NCBI GenBank assembly: GCA_003049465.1
Contig: PYSS01000006.1
Location: forward strand, 350,818-414,817
Direction: 5' to 3'
From: Magnaporthiopsis rhizophila
Taxonomy: Eukaryota; Ascomycota; Sordariomycetes; Magnaporthales; Magnaporthaceae
Length of the DNA stretch: 64,000 nt
The notes beneath the pieces are model-generated. The model had not been told where the DNA came from and ran no database searches. It saw only the letters and a program-made list of their open reading frames with translations. The translations under genes were made by a program, and so were the position numbers. Of this stretch, positions 1-10,710 are shown piece after piece (within the stretch, counting starts at the first letter, position 1; each line of letters opens with the position of its first letter).

Positions 1-1400
1 CGATACCCTCTGATCGATCCAACGCAACCAGAGCACCCGACTAAGAACCGGCCTGACAAGTCCAAAGAGCCCGACAATGCCAGGGGCTTGAAGTTTATCC
101 AGGATCTCGGCATGGCCAACGCGCGCGACATTGTTAAGATGGTGCGCTGGAACGAACGATACGGCATCCGCTTCATGCGTCTCAGCTCGGAAATGTTTCC
201 CTTTGCTAGTCACCATGAACATGGCTACAGACTCGCCCCTTTCGCATCCGAAGTGCTCGCGGAGGCCGGCAAGGTGGCGGCAGAGTTCGGCCATCGGTTG
301 ACGACACATCCTGGACAGGTTCGTGATTTTGTCTTTTTGGCTTCCTGAAGAACCCCAGCAAGGAAACTGAAAGAGATTTTCGTTGGTATTGACCCTGAGA
401 ATAGTTCACTCAACTCGGTTCCCCGCGCCCGGAGGTGATCACTGCGTCGGTGCGCGACCTCGAATACCATGACGAGATGCTCACGCTTCTGAAGCTGCCC
501 GAGCAACTAGACCGCGACGCCGTCATGATCCTGCACCTAGGCGGCGTCTACGGTGACAAGTCGGCGACTTTAGACCGGTTCCGGTACAACTACAATACAC
601 TTCTTTCCGATTCCATCAAGCGACGGCTCGTGCTCGAGAATGACGATACGTCATGGTCGGTGCATGACCTGCTCCCACTGTGCGAGGAGCTGAACATTCC
701 CTTGGTCTTGGACTTTCACCACCACAACATCGTCTTCGACCCCGACAAGTGTCGTGAAGGCACTGCGGACCTGGTGCCGCTGATTCCGCGTATCAGAAAG
801 ACGTGGGAGCGCAAGAAGATCACGATGAAGATGCATTACAGCGAGCCATGCGCCGGGGCCATCACACCGCGCGACAGGCGCAAGCACAGCCCACGGGTCG
901 CGACGCTGCCGCCATGCCCAGCAGACATGGACCTCATGATCGAGGCCAAGGACAAGGAGCAGGCCGTTTTCGAACTGATGCGCAACTTTCGTCTGCCGGG
1001 GTATGACCGTATCAGCTGTATGATTCCCCACGAGCGGGTCGACGAACCGGAGCTGGACCGGTCGTCGGCGTCGGTGCGGGCTGGAAACGCCGCAAAGAAA
1101 AAGAAAGCAGCTTACGGCAGAAGGCTGAAAAAGAGTGATGAGAAAGGGGAACAGAAGCCGTCGGCAGATGATGCAACCAAACAAGAGGAAGAGGGTGACG
1201 GTGGAGCACAAGAGTCAGTCCAGCCACGACGTCATATACCGGATGAAGAGATCGGGATGGGCGGCCCCGAGGGGCGGGTGTACTGGCCACCCGGCATGGA
1301 GGCATGGCTCCGGCCACTAAAACGAGAACAGAAGCGCAAGTTTGAGACGCTGGAGGGATACGAGAATGTTGAGGATGCCGATGTGTATGATAGCATCTAG
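1..1400 (+). CDS. uve1: UV-damage endonuclease UVE1/UVDE (5' truncated by window)
   Basis: Exons 1-318 and 405-1400; 438 C-terminal residues are visible and the start lies left of the window. The intron is GTTCGT...ATAG with a TTGAC branch site, and splicing restores HPGQ|FTQLGSPRPEV. UVDE is a TIM-barrel, metal-dependent nuclease that nicks 5' to UV photoproducts and other lesions (Schizosaccharomyces Uve1, Neurospora MUS-18). Family motifs are visible in order: FMRLSSEMFPFASH, HPGQ, MILHLGG, LENDD, DFHHHN and MHYSEP, which supply metal ligands and active-site His/Glu/Asp. The tail after about position 1080 is Lys/Arg- and acid-rich, fits a nuclear protein, and ends with an aromatic/charged stretch common in fungal members. 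It converges with the inositol oxygenase gene. Identity is secure; only the missing N-terminus limits the call. Confidence 0.95.
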
Positions 1401-2079
1401 CTGGCATATCGGGGCAGATCTGGGGTCAAGTCAAGCTGGGACGGAGGATTGTGTAACGCTGATTGTAGGTTGGTATCTGGGCTAGAATGATCTATAGCGG
1501 CCAGATTGCTTGCAGATTTATATGTATTCTTCGTGGCGGCTAGCGTGTTTTGTATCTTTTCTATTCCAACTGGCGCTTTGTGCAGAAATGTCCTCGCTAG
1601 ATGGTTTTATGCTGCCTAGGTCTATACTCGTATACGCTCGGAGATGTCCAAAAGGGACGAACAGCTATGTATCTGAGGAATCGAAGGAGATACCAGGGAA
1701 CAGGTGCACGTGACAATGCGCCATTAAATCCTGTTTCCTGCTGCCAATCCTTGGAGCCCTCCAAGAATTCCAGGATTCCTCGATGCATGCGGCGAAAGAG
1801 TTGGGCTAGTCGTGCTTATTTTTATAACTGCAATCATAATCTCATCCGCAGTATTTTTTTTCCGCTTCCTTTTGTAAACCCATACTGTAGGAAACCAAGC
1901 CCGTATCCTTAAACTCCGTCCCCCAAGTCAAAGAAAGAAAATATGAAGGAACAGGGGGAAAGGGACGAAAGAAAGGCTAAAAGAAACAAATATAGAAAAT
2001 CTCGATCCACAACCCAGGCCTTGCGGCCAAATCCCGATCTCAAGGACGGACAAGACAAGCAATTTGTCGCTCGTTCGCT
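1401..2079. other. Intergenic, convergent 3' ends
   Basis: This spacer lies between the ends of uve1 (+) and the inositol oxygenase gene (-). It is AT-richer than the genes, with short A and T tracts. No convincing coding region or RNA gene was seen; it probably holds both 3' UTRs. Confidence 0.7.
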
Positions 2080-3149
2080 CTACCACTTGATGACCTTGTT
2101 GGGGAAGAACTCGTCAATGAGCTCCAGGTAGTATGGCTTTTTGAGGAGGAAACGGAATGTTAGCGCTGCGTGCATGGGACAGGAAAAAAAAAAAAAAAGC
2201 AGACAGAATGACGCACCTTGAGCTCCTCGACGCTGGGCACCTCGTCACTCTTGCTGTACAGATCGTACGGGTTGAAGGCACGCACGGCGTCGAGCATGGC
2301 ATGATCCCTGTCGCACATGAGCGCCGTGTAGGCGCCCTCCTTGTGCCAGGGGTAGAAGGAGTGGTAGCGGATCATGGCGAGCGCCTCGGCGGGCAGGGTG
2401 CTCTGGTCGCGGACGACGTGGTACAGGTACTCGTCGTGACCCCAGCTCAGCATCACGTTGTCGAGCCCGCAGCCGGCCTCGTAGATGCCCAGCTCCGTGC
2501 TGTACACCGGGTGGGTGGAGTCCGGGTTCGCGGCAAAAGTGTCCGGGTAGATGATGCGGCGGTCGAAGGCGCAGCCGACGGGGAAGGTGTCGCCGACCAC
2601 GTCCCACTGGCCCTCGGCGCCGTCGAAGAACAGGAGCTTGCCGAGGTCGTGGATCAGGCCCGTCAGCTGCATCCAGCGCGGCTTGCCGTCGCGCCGGATG
2701 GCCTCGGCCGACTGCAGCAGGTGCTGGATCTGGGACAGGGACGTGTCCGGGTCCGACTCGTCGATGAGCGTGTTGAGCTTCTCCATGGCCTCCCACACCG
2801 TCATCTCCATGCGCTTGCGCGAGGCCGACGCGAAGCGCGCGCGGGCCTTGAGGTTGTATGCCACCGTCTGCTTCTCGTGCTGCTCGCGGTAGAAGTTCTT
2901 GACGCGGTCGCACGCCTCCTCGTACTGCCGGAACTGGGCCTTGTCTTTTGCCGAGTCGAACCTGGACTCGCTGTCGAACGCTGCCTCTTCTTCCTGCTGC
3001 TGCTGCTGCTGCTGCTGGGGCTTGCTGTTATTACTGCCCTTGAGCACGTTGACAGCGTCGATCTGGTCCGACATGGCCTCGAGCGCCTGTCCGCTCTTTT
3101 TAACGTCGACGGCGACGACGGCGTCCTCGTAGATTGCCGACGGTGCCAT
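2080..3149 (-). CDS. myo-Inositol oxygenase
   Basis: Exons 3149-2217 and 2136-2080, 329 aa. The 80-nt intron carries a T15 tract on the sense strand, and splicing gives EELK|PYYLELIDEFFPNKV before the stop. The enzyme is a cytosolic non-heme diiron HD-domain oxygenase that cleaves myo-inositol to D-glucuronate, the entry step of inositol catabolism. Visible ligands and motifs are LIHDLGK (the HD pair), THPVYSTELGIYEAGCG, LSWGHDEYLYHVV and RYHSFYPWH. The length is slightly above the usual ~290-310 aa because the N-terminus has a low-complexity insert with eight Gln followed by Glu. A TATA box lies 138-145 bp upstream. The product, glucuronate, links it thematically to the uronic-acid enzymes at 31.8-36.9 kb, though they are not adjacent. 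Confidence 0.95.
2995..3020 (-). repeat. CAG microsatellite encoding polyglutamine
   Basis: A run of CAG triplets (CTG on the + strand) inside the inositol oxygenase gene encodes eight consecutive Gln near residue 45. The tract sits outside the catalytic HD domain and is probably a variable linker. Confidence 0.8.
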
Positions 3150-3286
3150 TGCGTGTGATATTTATGAGTCTAGAAGGGAGTTTTACTGGTATATACGACG
3201 GACTAGAGGAGGAAGGGTGGTGGTGGTGATGACTGAGTGAGGATATTCGGAAGATAGATACCAAGTCAAATCAGGCGAAGGACGGG

Positions 3287-3294
3287 CTTTTATA
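3287..3294 (-). promoter_or_regulatory. TATA box of inositol oxygenase gene
   Basis: A perfect TATAAAAG on the minus strand, about 138-145 bp upstream of the inositol oxygenase ATG. This is a suitable distance for a fungal core promoter. Confidence 0.55.
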
Positions 3295-3879
3295 TGGCTA
3301 GATAGGTCAAGGTATATGTGCACTGATAGATGACAATCACTCGGACCCCATTGCGTGCTCAAGCGGCAGTGTCAAAGAAAAATGTTGGGAAAAACGGCGA
3401 ACCTCGGTGCATGGACACTGGGAAGATACTGAGGTTGCAGTGACACGCTCGTCACCCCCTTCCGCCCCGTCACCCGGGAACCATACTTTTTATATTGCTC
3501 TACCAGAAGCAGAGGCAGGGCCGATCAAGAGGGGCGGCCAGCCAAGGGAACCAGCAACCAGATAAAAAAAAAAAAAATGGGGAGAGCGCGGCAAGCAGGC
3601 AGGCACAAAATGCGACTAAGAAGAACTGGCACGACTGGGTAAAAACCCACGAGCCGAGGGGGAACGGACGGACCGAGACGGGAGAAGGAAGATTGGGGCG
3701 GCGGAGCCATGGAGAGTGACAACAAAAAAAAAAAAAAGAAGGGACGAAGGCGGCCACAAAGCGGAAAAGGAACCGCACACAAAAAGGTGAGGCCCAGTTT
3801 TTGCACATGCGCCTGACCAAGTCTGGTTCTGTATCGGTGGTGACGAGACGGTACATGGGCTGGGTTTCTGTATTATTTC

Positions 3880-3904
3880 TTTTTTTTTTTTTTTTTTTTT
3901 TTTT
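3880..3904. repeat. Poly-T tract (25 nt)
   Basis: Uninterrupted T25 on the + strand in the intergenic region; a low-complexity homopolymer prone to sequencing and slippage error. Confidence 0.9.
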
Positions 3905-4200
3905 GGTCCGCCGTTGTTTCCAAAAGAGAGGGGAAAAAAAATTAAAATAAACAACTAAGCAGCAGGTAAAAAGCACCAACCCAACCGAACCGACCTACAG
4001 CTCAGGCCGACCATCCATCATTCTCGCCTGATCGCCGTTTAGCCCCGAATCCGGATGGTCCGGTCCACGAGGGGCGGGCAGAGCAGAGCAGGGCAGGGCA
4101 GGGCAGGAACGTCAGAGGGGCGAAACGGGGATCAGTCGGTCGGTCCCTGCTCAGGAACGCCAGACAAGGCAAAAACCAGCGAGCCGGCGACCCGCCTGTC

Positions 4201-4233
4201 TTTTTTTTTTTTTTTTTTTTTCCTTTTTTTTTT
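4201..4233. repeat. Poly-T tract (T21-CC-T10)
   Basis: T21, two C, then T10 on the + strand. Intergenic homopolymer with no coding context. Confidence 0.9.
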
Positions 4234-5552
4234 CAGGTTGTCATTTCTTTCGCGTCAAGTTGATACCAGCTGGGGTGCTGGGCTAGGCTGGTTAGTAGGT
4301 ACCCCGGACCTCGCTGGCGTGGGCGATTTTTTATTTTTATTTTTATTTGATGCTGGTGGATCACAATCACCTAGGTAGTCCACAAAAACAAAAAGCCAAA
4401 AGGTCGGCGGTCTAGAAATGGTGAAAATGTCCGGGGAAGAAGAAAAATAGGAAGGCAAGGTAGGTAGGCCAATGATTCAAAACAATCATCTGAACAAAAG
4501 ATCCCGTATTTCAAATCCCTGAAAAAAAAAACCCCCCCTTCTTCTTCTTTTCTCATGGTTACTTCCGTCGGGATTTGCAAGCAGGCAGGCAAGAAAAGAT
4601 TTGAAAGTGGAATGGAGAAATGGAGTTTCTGCACGGATGCTGCTGCTTCATGCTCATGCTGCAGGAAGGGTCCGGCCCGGCCAGCCTCGGTCTTGGAAAG
4701 GCAGGCACAAGCGCTTCTTGTGGTCGGGTGGTGGGAACACTGGGAATGGATAAGCAAGCAAGCACATGCGACAGCTGGTGCAGTCAGGCACAAAGCACAC
4801 TAAGACTGCGCGTGCCGAAACATAACACGAAAGGAAAATAAAAATAAAAATATGACTGCCGCACACCGGCGGCCGAACCCGGTCGCCCGCAATACACCCG
4901 TCGAATGAAAAACAAGTGCCTTGTTTGGTTGGTCACGGTTGTTTGCATGGACCGCCACACAGTAGACAGGATGTCGTTGCCCCCACGGCGCCAGTCGCTG
5001 CAGGCGGCCCAATTGGGATGTCATGGCGGCGGCCGAAGGGGTTCTTTGTCTGGGTCTACTGTGTAGTCTAGGTCTCTTGTCTCCCCACACATGCAAGGGA
5101 ATCATCCATTTGTTTTTTGTTCCATGGTACAGTACTTGGGTATCTACTTGGTGCGTATTGCTTGCTCTCGTATAGGTCGGTACTGCATTTTCCGTCCCTC
5201 GCGCCGATAGCGCTCGCTGTGTGTTCGTTCTGCTTGCCCGCATTGCCCTCCGCCGTCCAACCTAGGTATCAGATCAAAAGCCTTCCGCTAGCCCGCGTCT
5301 CATGCCAAAGGCAAGGAGGTGCAGGCCCGCAGCCCTTGTCCATGCATCCCGTGAGCCTCGCACGTGGGCGCACAAGAGTCGTAGGATACATGGACCCGGG
5401 GTTTGCAAGGATATAAGAAAAGGCGTAGAAGAAACAGAAATAGAAAAAAAAAGAAAGTTCTCCAACAAATTACACCCGGAATACATTTTTTATCAGAAAC
5501 AGTAGCAAGTAGCAGGTAAATAGCAATCATCATAAATCATTAAAATGCTCCG

Positions 5553-8500
5553 TCAGTCCGCATCGTCCAGGGGCCACCCCCACGACCTCATCATCTGTCG
5601 CTGCACCGACTCGGTCGGTCGCGCGTGCTCGCGCTCCGTCAACTTCAGCATGTCGATGAACGCATCCTGGTCTCGTCTTGATTCGAAGCGGTCGCCGACT
5701 GTTCGAAACCGGGGGGCCAAGACCGCCCAAGAAACAGTTTAGCCGCCGAAATTATCCATCGTCCGTCTTCGACAAGAGCGAAGACGAGAACAAAAATAGC
5801 GCAGGTCGCTATAAAAAAAAAAGGAGAGGATAAGGAGGACAAGACTTACATGCAGCAACCCCCATACACGCGGTGAAGAGCGCAGGTGGGGACCATTGGT
5901 TCCCTAGCCCGATCCCGCATAACTGTCTCAACAGATCCTGGACGCGGCTCTGGATGCCGTGACGTGGCAGCAACGGCAGCAGCAGTGCCGGTGTGCCCAC
6001 CCTCAGTTAGAAACATTGATCATGCGTGTACGTAAATCCGAGCCCACGCATCTTTTGTTTTCTGGGTCGTTTCTTTCTTTTCCGGTTCGTTTCTTTTCTT
6101 TTCCGCTGCTTCCCGACCTCCCGTAGCTCTTTTGCTTCTTTTATCTCTACCCATGACGCATGCCAGGCAGAACCCCTCAACCGCTGGTTGGCGCGGCTAG
6201 CGGCTGAATGCTTCCTTACATGGAAGATAAGGCAACCAGCGGTGGCATCTTGCAGGAGGTGGCATCAAGTGGGTTTGGTTGCGCAAGGGTGACTTCACTC
6301 ACATTGACTGTTTGCGACGCCAGCTTCCTTTGCACCCCTACTTTCGGAAGAGTGGGATCGAATGTTGTGAGGAAAAGCTGCGCGAGGATGTTGTGTTGTA
6401 CACCAATGACTGTGCGAGAAATCGTATGTCAGTTTGCCAGTTATTCCACGGGCCACCCCAAGAAGGCAAAAACGAGCGAGATAGAGAGAGATAGGGTAGC
6501 AAGGAACATACCCTGACACGATGTCTGGTACCATATTTCAGGAAACGGCGTGTCCTTGTCCTCCTGACCCCTGTAGATGGGCTCGTAGGAGCTAGGCAGC
6601 ATTTGCCGCCACCTGTTTCCCCAGTTGCGCAGGTCAAGCCAGCGCTGAGCGACGCTGTGTGCGGGCAGTGCTGCAAGGCCGGCAACATCGTCTTCCCTGA
6701 AGCAAAAGTTGAGCACGTCGGCGCAGTGCGTCACGGCTCTGTTGGCCCACACGTGGTCCTCGGCCGGCCAGATCAGGGAGCGGTCCACGATGGGCAGCGA
6801 CAGGTTGATGTGCACGGCCTGGTGGTTCATGACGGCGCAGTAGATCTCCTGGCGCAGGCCGATCCAGTACGAGGCGGCGCTGAGGGTCTGCGGCGCGATG
6901 TCCTGGCTGTTCTCGCCGGCCACGAAGGCGTGGATGCCCAGCAGGTGGCCGCGCGTGTCGACGCCCGAGTTGCGCACCTCCATCTCCTCGAGAACGCGCA
7001 GGATGATGGTGGCCGCGAACAGGTTCTCGTCCGACACGGTGCCCGCGTGGTTGAGCGTTGGGATCAGCGTCTGCAGGCACATGTGGTGGTACCGGTTGGA
7101 CGCCAGGTCGTCGTAGTTTGGTGTCGTGCAGCTGAGGTGTCTAGACGACAAGGCGAAGATGGCATTCAGGAGGGTCGGGCATGTCCCTGCCCGCCGTGGG
7201 ACCACCGTCTGGAAGGAAGTCGCTGGGTCGCAGAGATCGAGCTGGGGCGCGCCGGTTCTGGCTTAGCTGAAGGCATCCAACGAAACGGCACCAAAGGCGC
7301 AGCAGGTACGTAGGCACTCACCCATGTGGCCAGATTTTGCACAAAATGTCGGAACAAGAACGCTTCTTCTCGCTGTAATGGCCAGACCGGCTGGTCCAGG
7401 TACAGGAGAGGAGGGCTCCGTTCCAGGTCGTCCAAGAGATAGCTGATCCCACGACGACTCTCCTGGCTCACTGGACGATGCCGTCTCTGGGCCCCGTCAT
7501 GTTCCTCGTGCACGATGAACCTATCAGTCGGCGATCCAGGAACAGGTTGGTGGCTGATTGACGGCGTCGCCTGGGCAGGGGACCTGTCGTCAAGGGTGAC
7601 CGACGAGAACCCTGCGATAGAAGAGGTAGCCGGGGTCAGGATATCGGGTACTTGATCGTCGCCACTAGAATCATTATCGTTCTCAAGCGCCTGCTGACCA
7701 GGCTCCCATGGCCGATAACTCGCACCCGGGCCGGCCCGCGCCCCATAGTTTCGGGATGTGGCCTCCGTCTCATCAAGATAGGTGACTGCCAGCAGCCAGC
7801 GTGAGATTAGTAAAATGGGTTTCCGTATGGCTGAAAAGAGCACCTAGTGATTGCTTTCATTTTCCACGATACAAAGTAGGGCACTGTACGCACGATCCTG
7901 TGGGTAACTAAGCCATGTCTGTTGGCTCGAGAAGTCGGCTAAAATAACACCATCAGTGAACTCCATCGGGCCGCGGCAGAGAGAATCTCGACCATGATTT
8001 TCTGGATGGAGCAAATCAAGACAAAACTCACGGACGAAATGCTTAAACTTGTAGCCCCTCTGACAATGCCGACCAGAGGACGAACATCGTCCACAGACCG
8101 GAGTCACTCTGTCGCCTATGGGATTTGTGCGACGGACCAGGGGTCAATACGACTGCGTTCCCGGCACTATAAATATGCCTTGACATGGCATTGGACATAG
8201 GGGAAGTGTATTGTGACAGGTCATGGACGGCTGGCTTTAGGTAGGTAGGCACGGCCGTGCACACTTTGTGCTACTCACACTTCAAGTGCTGCTCACGGCA
8301 GTTTTGGCTGCAAGCAGGAGAGCCAAATAGCGGCCATCAGCTTCAGTGGCCCATGCTAGTCGGTGTTTAGCGCCGGGCCAGGCCCGGCACGAAAGGCAGC
8401 TAGGACTAGGAAACACGCACCATCCCGGGGCTGCCACCTGGGGATTGGGGGTTGGCGGAGGACGAGCGGGGAGGTTTGCCAGTCGGTCGGGTCGTCTGGG

Positions 8501-8581
8501 CAGGGGCATTTGCCTGTCAGGGGGGATGGGGACGGGCGGATAGGGCTGTCGTCGTCTCTCGGACCAGCAGCCGAAGTCCAC
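5553..8581 (-). CDS. Zn2Cys6 transcription factor (Fungal_trans_2-like), 9 exons
   Basis: Exons 8581-8421, 8307-8279, 8115-8032, 7938-7894, 7785-7322, 7241-6512, 6409-6303, 5949-5850 and 5698-5553; 621 aa in continuous phase. The DNA-binding domain is split over three exons. Joined, it gives Cys54-x2-Cys57-x6-Cys64-x6-Cys71-x2-Cys74-x6-Cys81, the exact binuclear-cluster spacing. The rest matches the fungal regulator domain with markers FVQNLATW, LDLCDP, VVPRRAGTC, LLNAIFALSSRHLS, LCGIGLGNQW and FTACMGVAAF, ending in a PTESVQRQMMRSWGW-like tail. Most donors are GTGAGT/GTGCGT-like. The weakest join is intron 6302-5950 (353 nt). It is transcribed away from the alpha-glucoside permease at 10711, so it may be that transporter's local regulator (inference). 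It acts in the nucleus; target genes are unknown. Confidence 0.85.
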
Positions 8582-10710
8582 ACAGCGACCAGACTAGCGA
8601 TGTCAAGGATGCAGCGGAAGCAGGACGCGCGACTCGCGGGAATGGGGTCATGGACTGGAGCTGGCCAGAATCGGTCAGCGTCTCCGACGAAGAGGCGGCT
8701 GTTAAGGTTTGCTGAGTGCTAGAAAAGGTCAGAATTTCCAGAGGCGTCTGGGGTGTGTGTGGGCGCGAGCTGGTGGGGATATTTTTTTTTGGAGCAAAGG
8801 GGGGGTGTTGGAAATGGGACCCGTGGGACCAGCACGCGGAGCAAGGAAAGAAATACTAACGACGAGGGGAGAGCCCGAGCCTGGCCGGTTTAGGTTATCT
8901 GAACGCCAAGAAAACCTGGGGAGAACAAGGGCAGGGGGGGTGTTTAGCCGAGACCAGGGTGCTTTCTGTCAGTGTTCGGCGGACAGGCAGCCTGGAGTTG
9001 CTGGCCGACTGAGCCGACCGAGAAAAAGCCCGATGGACAACGAGCTGGCGCAGATAGAGTCAAGCAGGAGGGGTGGAGACAGGGCAGTCTGTGAGACGAA
9101 TGGTGAGATGGCAGCCGGCCCGGGATGTCGAATCCGACCTCGCCTGGCTTGCTCTTGACAGTCTGCGCCCCAACGAGGGAAAATACAACGAAAGGAGGTC
9201 CCCACCACAACCAAAGTGAGGGGAATGGCACAAGAAGGCGGAGGGATGGCAGGTGACAGGTGCTGAGCGGACGATTTGCGCCGAGAGCGCACCAAGACAC
9301 GGCATACGAGCAACAGCTGCTGCCACCCTTTACGATGTCGCACACTCGCCGGAACCATGCATCCATCTGGCGGATTACAGAATTACAGAAGACGCGATGC
9401 TCCTGCCGTATCGCAGGAGCACAGTCCACACGTGAAATTGTGGCAGCAGACCGACGCCTTGTCCTTCCAACAACGGCAGGTGGAGCGAGCTCGACGTTTC
9501 TTTTTTTTTTTTTTTTTTTTTTCCCCAGTGCACCTTCCAAGTTTTGGTCAGGCAAAGGCAACAAATCCCCAGTACCACACCAGCCGGCACCACGGCTCGG
9601 CGACGAGAGGGGAAGGATGTGGCAAGGCCCCCTGCTTGGTCACCTGGGCTGTCGCTGCTCCTCCTTTGGTTGGGGGGTGGCCCATTTTCCATTCTCGGTC
9701 GCCTGCATTCGGGTATCCGCAGTGTTGCTGTCCTCGTTGCTTTGTTGTTTCCTCGCTCCTCTGGCAGGCAGGGCCCGTCAAGAAATCCCGACGGGTAACG
9801 AGTTGAGGTTCTGAGCTGGTGGCACTGGATTTTGGTGCGGGCATGATGTGGACGAACCTCACAAGGTTTCCTGGGGCTTCCAGGTTCCCCGCCATCATGA
9901 CTCGGCGGCCCTCCCGACGCTGCGGCAAGGCTCTTCTTTGCACGCGAAGTTCAGATCCATTGATGACGGTGGGGAAAAGGCCGACACTGGTTGCTGGGGA
10001 CTTGAACTTGGTGGCTGCTTCTGGTGCCAGGGAATCAAGGGAAACGCCATAGGCCACACACTCACCACCTTTTAATAACGCCGCAGGTAGGCTGACCGGA
10101 GCCAGTCATGCGGCAGCAAGGTGACCGCTCTCGATGCTCGTTGGTTGGCGCTGGCTTTTCAACTATGCGCAACGAACGGTTTGCATGGCGCTAGAATCGG
10201 CTTGACGTGACGTGACGATTTGTCCGAAGCATCCATCCTTGTCAGCACATCAAGAACACATTTGGGTTTGGGCTAGCCAAAAAAAGCCCTCCAACACAGC
10301 GCATACACAATAGCACAAACGGTTGATACACCGACACGCACAGTAGAAGATGATGACAGCGACTGTGGCTCCCCCAAGGACCATCCCAGCCCCTGGAGGA
10401 GCCAGCCGCCCTCTCCACCTATCAATCCCACCCTGCCCGCCTTGTTGATTCGTGACCGCGTTCATTGGCAGCTTCGGCCCAAGATTACCGATGGGGCATG
10501 CATTCTGAATCTTCCAGATCAATTTGTTCCGGGCCCTTCCGCAGATTCGCCGGTCACGCTCAGTGCTGACCACCGCTCGTGTCTGCCGTGACCGCCGCCG
10601 GCGTACAAAAACCATCCAAGTCCGTCGTCGCGTCGCGTTGCGTTTGAGGAACGACAACGCCGTTGCTTTGGTGCTTCCTGTCCTCGCACCACAGCCCGCT
10701 CGCTTGCGTC
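8582..10710. other. Divergent intergenic region between regulator and permease
   Basis: 2.1 kb separating the regulator (-) and permease (+) starts, so it should hold both promoters. It includes T22 at 9501-9522 and several CT-rich stretches just before the permease ATG. Open frames here overlap on both strands and show no family resemblance. No gene was recognised. Confidence 0.6.
9501..9522. repeat. Poly-T tract (22 nt)
   Basis: Uninterrupted T22 on the + strand in the intergenic region upstream of the permease gene. Confidence 0.9.

Larger units (their letters stand above)
3150..5552. other. Long intergenic region rich in homopolymers
   Basis: About 2.4 kb between the start of inositol oxygenase (-) and the 3' end of the Zn2Cys6 gene (-). 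It contains A13-A15 runs near 3564 and 3723, T25 at 3880-3904 and T21+T10 at 4201-4233. Short open frames across these tracts are mostly poly-Lys or poly-Phe and have no family resemblance. No gene was recognised. It may include the inositol oxygenase promoter and long UTRs. Confidence 0.6.

Noticed and set aside
2157..3158. 333-codon + strand open frame over the inositol oxygenase gene
   Set aside because: It is the antisense of a well-identified conserved enzyme in GC-rich DNA; its product is Val/Leu/Arg-rich with no domain.
8944..9564. 206-codon minus-strand frame with a Lys run
   Set aside because: Crosses a T22 tract and has no family features; probably chance in the regulator/permease promoter region.
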